Below, piece by piece: positions 36,689-49,025 of a stretch of DNA of 64,000 nucleotides; the first letter of the stretch is position 1, and each line of letters opens with the position of its first letter. Origin of the DNA: Onchocerca lupi. Lineage: Eukaryota > Nematoda > Chromadorea > Rhabditida > Onchocercidae. The stretch lies in the NCBI GenBank assembly GCA_028564675.1, contig JAOVVO010000108.1:1-64000 (forward strand). The letters run 5' to 3'. Made by a program: the position numbers and the translations under genes. The notes beneath the pieces are model-generated. The model was not told the DNA's origin. It searched no databases and saw only the letters and a program-made list of their open reading frames with translations.

Positions 36689-39600
36689 TTAGACTTCTTC
36701 CCAAGGTAGCAAGTATCCGGTGAATATATCAATCTCTCCACTATACATTCTAATATCCGTATAAACTTGAGCTAAAGGTTGTAACATCTTCTTCAACAAT
36801 TTTTCGCACGATCTACCGTATGATGTGACCCCGAGAAGTAACCAACGTCCGTCATGAAGTTGCACCATCAAACCACTCCCGCTGTCACCCTGAAATGATT
36901 ACATAAAGATATGGCTGTGATGTTCTCATGAACATTGCAATCCTGACCAAATATCATGAGGATATTTTAGAAGTGAAAATTGATAAAAAGGTTGAAAAAA
37001 TTAAATTTCGAGTAATAAGGAATGATTCGAAATCAGAATCAGAACAGCAAGGAGCTTAACTGAATCCTCATATATGCCAAACAACAACAGTGTTATCATT
37101 GATTGCAAAGCAAACAACTTGGATGTTATTTTATTTTAGTCTGTGAAAATGTATAATTAAATTCCAAAAAACAAAAGTATCGAACTGTCTGGCAGAATTA
37201 AGATTAGGATCAATGTAGGATCAATTTTAATTTAAAATTAGTCTTAATTTCAAAGATCTGTTTGCATTTCCTTCAGCACTATAAGATTTTCTTGTGGAAT
37301 ATCAGAACTCATTTTGGTCCTTTGCAAATTCCAACAAATCGATTGAGAAAAATGAATGAAAAAAAATTTAATTGATCCAATTCTTAGCACGAATATAATA
37401 TAGTTCAATTATTTAACATGTCTAATTACTTCCTTTGAAACATTGTACAATCTTTTTATCCGCTCAGTTTAGCTCTTGTGAAGTGCTTCTGCTAATAATT
37501 TCGTGAAGCCAACTGATCACATTGAAAATTGAAAACTTAAAAAACAATTATTCAATCCGCATGTTTTTGTGCATCTCACAATAAGAAAAATATAAGAAGA
37601 AGATTGAAATGAATTTCGGATCAATATTTCATTATTATTTTATCTTAACGCATGGGCTCTAAAATGCAACAATCGAAAAAGTATTAGGCCATTCAAAGAA
37701 ATCAATAAGTGTCATTAAATAATTTGCAAATTTTGTTTTGACGCATCAGTTCGCAAGGTAAAAGAAAAGCCTAAAATTTGGATTGATGACTGATAGCATG
37801 GTAATCAAAAATTTTAAACTTTTTATTAGTGCTAAGATTGAGCTATAAATCAAAGGGAAATAGAGAATGGAGGAGAGAGAAAAACTTATCAATTAAATTC
37901 AAAAAAAAAAAACAATTCAAAAATATGATAAAAGGATAGAAAATGATTTGAAATATTCAGCAAAAATATTCTCCTGGTATATTAACATTAAATGTAATAT
38001 GCAAAACATTGAAATAATTGGATGAAATCATTCAGAAAAGAATTTGTTTTTGTTTGTTTATTCTGAAAAATTTTGACAATTAAATTTCGTATTCAAGCAA
38101 ACCGTAACTGCTTGCACAATATACATTCATTTTCGCACTTTTTTTATTGTTTATTTATACCGTATCTGTCAAGGTATTGCTTGCGCAACTTTTATTTTTG
38201 CGATTTATTATATTAAACGATAAATCATTGAATAATAGAGAATATTTTTTGCATAGAATAGGAAGCAAAATAAATTAAAAAAAAAAAAAAAACAAACAAA
38301 CGAAAAACCAACCAAACAAACGTTTCGGTTATATTCTTCTTCGGTGCATATAATGTCATTTGGTACTAAGTTATTATTTATCTTTCTGCATTTATCTAGA
38401 TCCAAAAAACGGTGAAATTCTAATTTTTGCAAATTATCCATGAGCGTCTTTTTGATGGCCGCTGCAATGAAACATATATTTCATTGGCTATGAATGAAGG
38501 AAAGAGAAGAAAGCAAAAGATTCAATGTTGTGTGATTATTAAAATATTTATTGCTGATATCTCTCTGAGAATCAGATAATTCAAACCCATCGATTAAAAC
38601 AATTCAGCAAGAAAGAGGAAGAGAAGAAACCAACGATTGGTTCCCCATCCAACTGCTTGAATCGAGTAAAATTTCTCGTTTTTGCTCAGAAGAATTCTAC
38701 TTGCCAAACAGATATAATTTGCAGCCTTCTCGTCTATTTCATGCTCCAATTCCAACAATGCAATGTCAGCACCGAAGCAATTTTGTCGGAAAAAACGTCC
38801 GTACTGCGCTCTGTCAAATGAAAGCAAAGTAAACAATCTAAAGCTTCATCGTACGAATGCATTTTAAGAAAACGAAAAGAAGCCAAGAAGTACAGTTAAA
38901 AAAGAAGTTGTGGCCATGACCATTACTTAAAAATTCAGTTTGCTTATAATACTGTTGAAAAGTTATATTTGATGATATGATGGAGTTCAGAATTGTTTCA
39001 ACTGTTTATTATCATCAAGCCAAGATTTGATTTCACATTTCTAATGATTCAAGTGACTATTATGGTATTTTGAAGATCACTGTAATTGACTGCATTTTCA
39101 TAACGATGAAAATATGTCTTATTTTAATTAATATAATGACAGCAATTATGCATTCATACTTGTCAGGAATGTTTTATGTGGAAAAGACGAATGGCATTCA
39201 AACCTTACAACTGCCACTCTTTTCATCGGTGGTGCATTGATACAACTTTTAACTTTATTTGGTTGGAGGCATTTTGAACCGTACATCACTTTAACGTGTT
39301 GCAAGGTCTCTTCTTCTGTGACTGCATGTTCCGGGCTCAAAATAAAAGTATTGGCAGTTTGGAATGTAAATCGACCGAAAATTTCCATCACAAATGATAT
39401 CTAATCAGGGAAATATCTCAGTATGATATTGGCAGAGAGCAGTATAATGAATTAATTCGAAGTCAAAAAATATATTCTCCCAAATTTTCAATCAAAGAAA
39501 TTTATTAATGAGTTTAGATAAGCTTGAAAAAAAAAAAAACTTTTTCTTACATTAAATAGTGAAAAGAAAATTGCATATTATTAAAGATTTTATAGGGCTG

Positions 39601-41506
39601 AAGTTAAATTCAAATGAAGCCAAAGAGGCATTATGGAGAGAGATTGAACAAGCCAATCGGTATTAATTAATTAATTAGCCGGAAGGATGACATGTGAAAA
39701 ACAAATTTACCGACATTGTCCTATAGATAGCTTGACATTTTTCAAGAAACAGTGCGCCGCTGTGATGACATGTTTCGTGGAAATCAACGTCCCGACGCAG
39801 CAATAAACTAAAGAAGGAAAAACTTGCGCTTAGAAGAAAATTGATAGTAGCAGCATTTGAAATAAATTGAAATAGTGAAAAAATTTAAATTTAAGCTTCG
39901 TTAATTGGATTTCAAGCTATGGTAAAAAAAAATGTCATCTTCTTGAGCATTTCTATTTTGATGAAACTGGATAAGCAAATCACTCGCCGTAACATTCTCA
40001 AGAGGAGAAATGATTGTTGGATGCAACTGAAAACTAGAGTAATTGAATATAAATATCGAAGTTGAATGAATAATTGAGTACTAAATAAATGAATAGTTAC
40101 ACCGAAAGTTATTCAAAATTCTCATTATTCAAATTCTCATTTTTTCATATGTATTCAGATACTACTCGTGAGTATTGCTAATAAAAAGTATTATTATCCT
40201 GAGATGACGAAGATAAATTGAATTTGAAATGATTAAAAATGTTAGTGAGCAAAGATGTTTGATAATAAGAAAACTGTATGTAAGGAGAAATACAATAAAG
40301 AACGTCGAAAGTAAGCATAATGTAGGTGTCTATAATATATACTAATTGAATGAATGTTTAACGCAAAAAATCCACGCTAGTGTCGCAATTAAACGTGTGC
40401 TGCGAAATGGATTGCGATCAAATGGCAAGAGTCATCAAAAAGAAGCTTACGCAGTTTGAAAATATTTAAATACTTCTTTAATTAACTATAGTTTAATTAT
40501 TGAAAGAGTATAGATAGAACTTTGAAATAAAAACACTGGATGAAATTATAGTCAACGATTGGTTTGTTTACATATAAATAAGCAAAATCGATTTTTGTAT
40601 TAATGCTTATAAATAATTCACACAAAAAGTAAATAAAATAGAACATACCGCCTTTCGCGTAAATGGCCACGGTCCATGGATGCTCGCCCGTTTCAACATC
40701 TTTACCACCCATTATTTTTAATTGATAAGACTTATTTACATTTAGCGATACACCACATTTTTGTGGATCTAGAAAACTCGGCTTAACATTAAGCAAGTTT
40801 GAAAGTTTTTTGCGATGAAATTTAGCAAATAGCAGTAGAAAGAAAACTTAATAGATAGGAACAATTTTATTACGATACTTTGTTAAAGTGAAGAAAAGAA
40901 AATTCGAATCAAAGATGAATCAAATTTAGTTTTTTATGCCAAGAATGCTAAGAACTTACCGTAGTATGTCGCGTTATCCACCGAGACAACATTTTGTTTT
41001 GGTTTAACTAAACAAATAAAGTGATTTAAGAGAAAGAGAAAAAGAAAAAATTAAAATTTAACTCTTCAAATTTCGATATCAAATTTGTCTTCCGAATATT
41101 TCAATTTCAAAATTGTCTTTCGTTTTCTCACAATTTCCATTTCCTTCCATCTATCTTTTGCACTTTCGTTTTCTTAATCAAATGCTATCAGTGAGAACTT
41201 GTTTTGACATTGATTACATCGGCTTCCGAAACTTTAACTAACTTCATGTCCATGTTATACCTTGACTTCGCATTCCTTCTTATCATCTATTTTCTATCTT
41301 TTTTCAGGCTTCAACTGCTCAATTTTCTCTACAAAACCAAATCTCTTGTCGTTAAGTGATAAGCTATATTGCGAAATTCTGGATCTCTTTCTGAACAAAA
41401 TAAGCCACAAATTTCGAGCAGAATGCTTACCGCTTTCGACGAAAGCAAAGTTAAAAGCGAAGATGATAAAAACAGTCGAATGCATTCGAAACAGCTTATT
41501 CTCCAT
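36689..41506 (-). CDS. Secreted trypsin-like serine protease (peptidase S1), eight exons
   Basis: Minus-strand exons, 5' to 3': 41431-41506, 40960-41007, 40649-40768, 39711-39807, 39160-39400, 38635-38808, 38313-38461, 36689-36889. A signal peptide (residues ~1-23, FIIFAFNFAF core) is followed by a short propeptide. A zymogen cleavage site follows, KIMGGKDVETGEHPW. The catalytic triad is VITAAHC (His), GADIALLELE (Asp) and GDSGSG (Ser). Paired cysteines and GWGTN are present, and the chain ends LLPWEEV-stop: about 368 residues. An extended cysteine-containing insert follows the His exon (exon 5), as in divergent nematode S1 proteases. Seven borders are clean GT..AG, and phases match at all junctions except exon 4 to exon 5, where canonical splicing leaves the frame one base short. 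So either a non-canonical site is used or the gene is damaged. A role in digestion, molting or host interaction cannot be decided from sequence. Confidence 0.8.
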
Positions 41507-41955
41507 CTTCGGCTACTGTAGAAGGAAGCTTGTGCATGCTATCGTTTGTCTCTGTTGAAGTGAAAGGTGTGGATGAATGAAGGCGAAATAATTCGCAATT
41601 CCAAACTTCGTTGCCACGTTGATTAGCTATCTGCGATAATTGATATGTGGCGCTGAATTTATGAACATAGCTCAGCAAAACATAGATATTGCATTCTATC
41701 GCTTTTAATTTGTGCCTTCTGTCGATATGTCAGGAATCTTCCCATTAATGCTTGAGAAACAGCAAAATTCTGCTCGATGAATTGTCTTTGCATGCAAACT
41801 GCAAAGCAGCTGCGTGCATTCACAAAAGAACAATAAAATAGCTTAAAGCTAATTATTATCGAAAATGTTTTCCAACATGAAATTTCAAAAATCGTTATTT
41901 CAGACTCAGTTCATTTTCCATTATTTTGTTATTATGATATTGTATTTATTAGTAT
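41310..41955 (-). repeat. Right arm of the inverted repeat (native 5' end of the protease gene)
   Basis: Reverse complement of 34070-34740. It contains the promoter, exon 1 and the first part of intron 1 of the complete minus-strand protease gene, so this arm is likely to be the source and the left arm the copy. The arms are about 6.6 kb apart. Confidence 0.9.
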
Positions 41956-43570
41956 TTGATACTTAATCACCATTTTTGATAGTATTCAAATGTGAGTCTA
42001 TAATAATCATCCAATAAAGAAAATGTGAAAAGCTCAATTTCAATATTACTTTAGTATATGCTGAAAAGATAATCACTACTGCATCAAACAAGTCAAAAAA
42101 ATGAAATTCGAAGAAAATTATGCATGCAATAGCACTTTGAAGCGAAACTATCGTACTACTTTCGTGTCATCTTCCAAAACAAGACAATTGCATGAACTGA
42201 AATTATTGCCAGTCTTCGCAAAGTTGATTAGCTAATTTTATGTTGCTATAGATGTTGTCAACAAGTTTTGCAAAAATTCATGCTTTTCTATCTCAATTTT
42301 TCCATTGTTTTTATCGATGAGAAGTGAAACTAATTCAAATTTTCAACGAAAAAGCCATTGAATTAGTCGCAAAAACTTGCATAATGTTTGATATGCGAGA
42401 TCATCTTCTGTCCAAATCCCTTCATTTTTTTTTTTTTTTCACATATTTACAGTAATGAATAAAAGCAATAAAAAGTTCGTTTCAGATTCGGTGGAATTTT
42501 TAAGCAAAACGCGAAACAACTACTTGACAATTGTTGATATGCATAATGTAAATTTGAATTCTCACTTTGTATTTGTTCATTACGTTTGTTAATTTGAAAA
42601 TAAATTCACTTTCGATGAAAAAGTGATTTCAAGAAAATTGCAAACAGTATCATCCATATAGCTAATTAGCTACAGTAGAATAAATAACTTATTGTCATTT
42701 CAATTTGTTTTTGAGACCAAATAGAGAGATAGTCTAAAAAATTGGAAGTTTCATCCATTCTCCTTCATAATTCAACATCCGATTCATCTACTACCGATGA
42801 TTATTGGCAAATTAAAGAATCTATAAAAATATTAGAAAGCATAAGAAAATAAATTGAAACTTCTTTTAAACAAAATAAAAAAATACCAGAATATCCAGAA
42901 AAATAAAAACAAAAAATAAAGTAAAGTAAAGCAAAAGAAAAAATCATCAAAACAAAATCACATAAAGGTATAATCAAAAAAGATAACGGAACAGAAAAAC
43001 AAAAAAACAATTGCTTCTTCTTTAACAGTTTTAAACCATCAAAAATCGCCTGCAGTATACCAATAAATAAATAAATAATCAACCTTATTTGGTTCAGTAC
43101 GAACGTAAAGTCATCCAAGAAATGACACTTTAACAAAAGTCAAAAAGCAGTATCCTGCAGAATAAAAATAATCATAACTAAAAATCCTAAATAATAAAAA
43201 ATTACCAAAGCAGGGTCCTGGAAATTTGTAATTCTTCAATCTTGAAAGTAAAACTAACACCACTGGAAAAAAAAAGGGCAAGTTCCTTTACCTCTGCTTT
43301 AGGTTACTGACGGATAGTTTGCACCACTGCATTAAATTCATCAAAGCATTAAAAGAAAACTACTTTGTTTTCCAATTTTGAAAAAAGAATAAAAAATTAA
43401 TCAAAATGAAATTTAATAATAATACATGAAAAATAAACTCATGAACCAAATATGTATCAGTTTTAAATGTCAAAAAACAAAAATAACATAAAAAACAATC
43501 ATACATGTGCCAAAAAAACTGACCAAGAAAAAGAGCTGTCCAAAAACTTCACAGTCCATTTTACTGTCAG
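41956..43570. other. Intergenic, no gene supported
   Basis: AT-rich. A 111-codon hydrophobic minus-strand ORF at 42801-43136 is dominated by F, I, L and C and looks compositional. The region should contain the first exon(s) of the gene ending at 43930 if that gene is local. Confidence 0.4.
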
Positions 43571-43594
43571 ATTTCCGAAAGAGACAATTTTCAG

Positions 43595-43930
43595 AGTTCA
43601 AAAGAGTAATTGGCGAACTAATTGTGGCATTAGTCAGTAGATTCCTAGTAACAGTTAATCAGTTGATTATTGCTGATAAATCCACTTGTTTCACTCAAAA
43701 GATTGTCATTACTGTTGAGAGAATTACAGAATACTTCAAAATGTTGCAGAAGAAGGCAATATTAGATAGTAGTATTGGTGAGTAATTTGTTAACGTTAAC
43801 ATCTCGCATCTAAATGATAATATGGCACAGTTTATCACTTGATAACATATTTTGTTTAGATTACAGCAAAGCATTTTCGGTTCTTTCCGCTTCCATGACA
43901 ACTTCCCGTGAACAAACAAATCTAAGCTAA
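43595..43930 (+). CDS. Unrecognised gene, last two exons
   Basis: Exon 43595-43777 (acceptor AATTTTCAG; an alternative acceptor CTGTCAG puts the start at 43571) ends at a strong donor TTG|GTGAGT. It joins in phase 1 to exon 43860-43930 (acceptor TATTTTGTTTAG). The joined frame reads EFKRVIGELIVALVSRFLV, then QLIIADKS, KIVITVERITEYFKMLQKK, SSI | DYSKAFSVLSASMTTS, ending NLS-stop. The first part looks helical and amphipathic with two cysteines or fewer. The open frame upstream of the acceptor has no ATG, so at least one 5' exon is missing. No family is recognised, and it does not resemble the neighbouring protease. The clean splice pair and in-frame stop make it more than a chance ORF. Confidence 0.5.
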
Positions 43931-44479
43931 TGAAAATTGTGAAAATATCAATGGCATCATTCTTCCACAAGAAAATACTGTCTTTTGTACAATAATTTAT
44001 TGCATCAAAGAATCGAAAAGAAAACGAACAAAATTTATTTAACTTTAGCCACCGTCATTAAAATCCATGATGCATATGAATGGTCAGAAAAAACGAAAAG
44101 AAATAAAAATAATATTAATCAAAAAACATAATCAATTCCATCAATTCTTTGTGCATAGTTTTTCCTGAAAATATTCAGTCAGTTATTTGGAGAGCAAACA
44201 TTTTTATAATGCAAATGCAACTGCGTGACTTTTGCACTTTTCACTCAAACTAAACTTCCGAAAGGATATTTAAGCTTCAATTATCAATTTATACTTTTCA
44301 AGTTTTCGAAGTAATCTTTTCATTCAAGACCATTTCGACAATTGTTCCAATGTTATCCGTTTCTTGTAACATCCATTCATCTTTTCCCTGATGGTATGAT
44401 TGAAACTTTTGTCATTCAATTACTAATTAAGTTATATCAAATGATTTCTATAATTTTAATATCGAAATCTTTCATTAAA

Positions 44480-45955
44480 TGAAACTTTGCTGTCAATGAA
44501 ACTTTGCTTTCTGTCAGTTCAAGTGATGCACTTATTTGCTACACAAATTCAATTTCCTTCGCGCTCTTAAAAGCCTCATGCTTTATTTATCTAAATTTCA
44601 ACCGCATTTTTTCAAAAGTTATTTACTTGCATGTATAGAACAATTTTTATCTTTTTAATGTTTTATTAATGAATTGAAACGACAGCAGATATCGCTAAAT
44701 TCAAATTGCATGAATCAGATAACTAATTTACTAATCAGCAAATATTTCCCTCATAAAACTATGCACATAGAAGTTCCTCTTTGAATGATTGTCAAATGAA
44801 AGCTGGAAGAGACCGCACTGAAAGAAAAAAAGATGATTTACTGCCAAAATTATTGATCATAACAAATTTTAATTTTTGTCCCAACAAACATCGCCAAATT
44901 TTATCGTCATTCACTCTGGCGATGTCATCCAGAAATAATAGGAAATGGTGCGATCAAATATTCTTAGATCACATCACTCAATCACTGTTCTGATCAGATC
45001 TATATTATTATCAAAAAATTCGTGTCAACGTTTTAATCATGCACATATTCTACGCTTATGGTAGAAGTTCTACGCTATTGATTTATTACAAAAGTGAAAA
45101 TGAAAACCGAATTTGTAAGGAGCACAGTATATGTGAAAATATTATCCTATAAAACTTGATCTGTTTCATTTCTCTTTTAAATGAGAAATTAATCTTTGTT
45201 CCAAAAGCAAATCTCTATAACTCAAAGATAATTTTTTGGTAATCAATTCTGTTAAATTTACAGTAGTGCTTAAATTGCAGCACATATATTTTTAGAAAAT
45301 TTTTCTCAATACCTAATGACTCTAAAAATAATTATAATTTTGCAAAATTAACGAATAACTATATGTATCAGTCTAATCTTCATTTAAATGTATTGATAAG
45401 ATGTTTTACGAAATTTCTTCAAATTCATTTTTCATCTTTTTTGCAAATTTTTGCAAACTTTTTATTTGTTTGCTGTGCTGCCTTGTATTAATCAATTAAA
45501 CTTTTGCATACGCGAAATCAGCTGGATAGTTTTGATCACTTTGTTAACTTATCACTCATAGCTTCATGCAGTTTATATCCTTACGCTGACATTGATATGA
45601 TACCTATCTGATATTGATAATGTGTTTTTCTGTTGACAGCAACATTGGTTTCTGATTCGCTGATTTATTATTATGTTTAGATGGGAAGTGTTATTTTGAA
45701 ATATGAAAATTTGAATAAAATTATCGCTTTCAGTTTGTCACTGCGAGTCACCTGAATGATAATATGTTTTCTATGTTTTCCACATCAAATTTTGACAGAA
45801 ATATTTATTTCAAAATAATTTAAAGGCAATTTTTGAAAGAATAACTGAGCTTCTGAGTGTTCTATTTCAGCTATCGCTGCAGATTGAAATTTGAATTTAC
45901 ACTCACAGTTTCTCATAATATTGAATCCCAAGTATCATTGCAATAAATAATTAGT
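44480..45955 (+). repeat. Repeat unit B, copy 1
   Basis: Diverged direct repeat of about 47050-49025. Matching landmarks in the same order are CTTTGCT..AAGTGATGCA; GAATGATT followed by GGA..CGCA; TGATTTA(C/A)TGCC(A/G)AAA; CAATTTT(G)TAAACTTT; AAATCAGCT; and CAGTTTATATCCTTA followed by TTGACA(GCAACA)TTGGTTTCTGATTCGCTGATT. It carries no convincing coding exon. Its last part is shared with 33780-33990. Confidence 0.75.
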
Positions 45956-46041
45956 AAAGACATATTGGAACTGGCATATAGTGAAAGCTTTGAAACTAGA
46001 AAAACTTTGAAACTAGATGTTGAATTAATGGAAACAGTGTT

Positions 46042-46245
46042 TTTCTGAGACTGTCATCGAATTTCATTCAGAATTATATCCTTATCCAAAGGATACCGTC
46101 GAAATATGTCCCAATCGTAGATATTTGACGCCTGATCTTCTTGTTCTGATATTCTTGCTGACGTGAAAATCCTGTAATTGTATTGCTGATTGAGATTCAA
46201 TAATTTCGATTTAAAGTTTTTTCGTTTAACACTTGAAACTGCAGC
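46042..46245 (-). other. ATG-less open frame of ~68 codons, possible terminal exon
   Basis: On the minus strand a frame stays open from about 46245 to a TGA at 46042. It includes AAVSSVKRKNFKSKLLNLNQ, then RIFTSARISEQEDQ, IYDWDIFRRYPLDKDII and NEIR-stop. Composition is soluble and balanced, unlike the neighbouring artefacts. An acceptor-like ATTGCTGCAG lies near its 5' end. It falls between repeat unit B copy 1 and the decayed protease exon. Family not recognised; it may be chance. Confidence 0.2.
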
Positions 46246-46589
46246 AATGATTTCAAATGTTTAAATCCATATTCTTCAGGAAACAGATTTATAATTTGAA
46301 GACCAAAAGGAATGGAAATTGCAAAAAGTAAAAATAAAAAATAAAGCAAAGAACTGCTTATCGCTAGAAACAAATTCGTTTAAGTGTCATAAAACAAGTC
46401 TTCAAGCTTTTACTATTTCTTGTGCTGTCGACTTTGTCAGTACTTTTTTCGTCTAATTTTTTTGCTCAAATTATTCGAAATCTCTTTTGTTCTACAGCCA
46501 AAATCCTTTGCAAAAAAGATTTTAGAGCAAATTCTGAAATTGAAATATAATTTAAGGACCAGTGATGCATTTTGTTTAATTAAGGATTT

Positions 46590-47010
46590 TTATTTTGCAT
46601 TCTGACATTAGCTTAGTGAAAGTTTAATAAATTGATGTATTAAATTAAGTCAAAAAATTCAAATTTCAAATCATCAGAAATGCATATTCGAATAATTACA
46701 TCTTTAAGTAGAGAGCAACTATAGTACATATTCTTAGATCTGCCCTCAAGATAAGAAGTGTCCAGTAAATTTATCAATCTTTCCACTTTATCTAAAGGTC
46801 ACGTCGTCTTCTCAATAACCTTTTGCAAGAACTACCTGCCCCATGATGAGTTACCGAGAAACAGTTACATGAAGTTGTACCATCAGATCATTGCTGTTAT
46901 CACTCTAAAATGATCAGATAACGATGCTGAAGATGATAAATATTACAAGCCTGATCAAAAAGTTATTTATCATGAAGATATTCTGGATTAATGAAGCTTC
47001 AAACTTTTAG
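46590..47010 (-). pseudogene. Decayed last exon of the serine protease family with 3' flank
   Basis: The minus strand below 46904 aligns with the last exon of the complete protease (36889 down to 36689) and its 3' flank. The splice acceptor (CATTTTAG) and the following LMVQLH are kept, but the catalytic GDSGSG reads SDNSND, so the nucleophile serine is replaced by asparagine. Stops and frameshifts follow. The rest of a protease gene is not recognisable beside it, so this is a 3' fragment produced by duplication. Confidence 0.8.
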
Positions 47011-47049
47011 TCATTAATTTTGCCATATCAAATGATTATGTTGATAAAT

Positions 47050-49025
47050 TTTTTATCAAGCAAAACTTTACTGCTTTAGTTTTAGGCATATATTTTTGTC
47101 AATTTAAGTAATGCATCGATTTGCTTAAATTTCAATTGCAATTTTTTGCAAGTAATTTTGTTGTATACACAGAATAACTACTATTTTTCAAATATTTTGC
47201 TAGTGATATTGAAGCAATACGAGAAAATGGATATTACATACTGTTAAATTAAAATTGCTCGAATTAAATAGCCAATTAATCAAATATCAAATATTTTTCT
47301 CGCATTTTTTAATTTGTCTCCGAATGATTTCAGAATTTTTAAAAATAGAAATGGATCGCATTGAGACAAAAATGATTTAATGCCGAAAATGTTGACAACG
47401 ACAAATTTCAATTTTATTCAACACATTCATTTCCGCATTTTATCAATAAAATAGATAAATCATTTTTTAGTGCAATCTTTTCTTTTGTTTTGCTTTTTTA
47501 TGAAAAGTTCAAGCAGAGATATAACTGCTTTTTTTCCTCATAATTTTAGTACCATTTTTCAAAATTTTTTTTTGATTTAACGGTTGCTAAAAACGAACAA
47601 TAGTGAACTTTATTTGCAAAAAAAATGTGTAGATAAATTTATCTCAGGATATCAATTGTGATCTTGTAGATGTATGATTATCCGAGAGACTCAAATTGAT
47701 CTATCTTTCGAAATTAAAGTCAGTAGTAGTTCCATCATCCGAAAAAATATCGCCTTCCTCGTTAACATCATCATTTAAGTTGTTCATGCTAAATGATAGT
47801 TGTAAGAGCTCTCGAACAGATTTTTGCTTTCTTTAAAATTGGTTGAAAGCCCATAATTTCTCGTCTCGTTCAATGCAGTAAAATAAAGCTTTATGCAAAT
47901 TGCTTATATTTAATCATTGTTTTTTGGATAAAAGCCAAACAAGATTTTCACTTTTTTTGAAACAAATTGGTTGGAATTATTTGTAACATTATGTGCGAAT
48001 TCCTATAATTTGTTGAATTTCGAAATTGTGCTTTCTAAGATTGAACGGAAAAGGACTGGTAATGGAAATTTTCAAAATTCTTAACACCTCGTTGGTTTTG
48101 AGCACTAGTCAGTATTATTGTTTTGCATTTCCGACACTCAAATAAACATATTTTCCGACTTATTAATTGCTTTGCAGAAATAAAAATGGAAACCGAATAA
48201 ATTGCGGGTGCTCAACGAATTTCCATCAGTCTTTTCGCTCTTTTAAATTGAACAAAGTGAAAAACTAATCGTCATTTTATGCAAATGTGCCATTTCTCAA
48301 AAGAAATATATTTTAGCAATGAATTTTAGATTGCATCGACTTGTATATTTTTGAATGTTTTATTCAGTGTTTTTGACTTTAAGAATAATTGTTTAATTTT
48401 ACCAAAACAAACGTACAGCTAAATGTATCATTCGAATTTTTATTAAAGCACACCGTTTTATTAGAAAAAATATATTAACATATTTTTTCTAGAAGTATGT
48501 TTTCCAAAAATTTTTGATCAATTTTGTAAACTTTCACGAACTTTTTTATTTTTTACATGTATGCTTTGTGATTATTTAATTAAATTTTCACACATACAAA
48601 ATCAGCTAAAAAATCTTGTGAATAATTCTTATCGTTTCGTTAATTTATTACTCGTAGTCTCTCACAGTTTATATCCTTAAATTGATATTATCAGTTTAAC
48701 ATGAATAATGCGCCTTCTTGTTGACAATTAGTTTCTGATCCGTTGATTCTTTTTCAGAGTGGAGAGTATTGATTGACATATTTGAAATAAAGGAATTGAA
48801 ATAAAATTGTCGCTCTTAATTTACACTGCGAATCAGCTGAATGCTAATACAATTTCCAATGAATCATTCGAGCTTAAATATTTATTTCAGAAGAATATCA
48901 AAGCAATCTTTAAGAATTTCTGAAAATTCCGACATGTTTTTTTAGTTGGCTGTTGCAGACTCAAATTAGAATACCATTTCGTGATGCATTGGATTCTGAA
49001 TATCACTGCAATAAATGTAATATCA
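47050..49025 (+). repeat. Repeat unit B, copy 2
   Basis: Direct diverged partner of 44480-45955 (see landmarks there), longer by several insertions. Similarity ends just after ATATCACTGCAATAAAT (copy 1: GTATCATTGCAATAAAT). The decayed protease exon lies directly before it. Confidence 0.75.

Noticed and set aside
42801..43136. 111-codon hydrophobic minus-strand ORF as a membrane protein
   Set aside because: The opposite strand is a run of AAAATAAA-like words that yields F/L/I-rich translation by composition alone.
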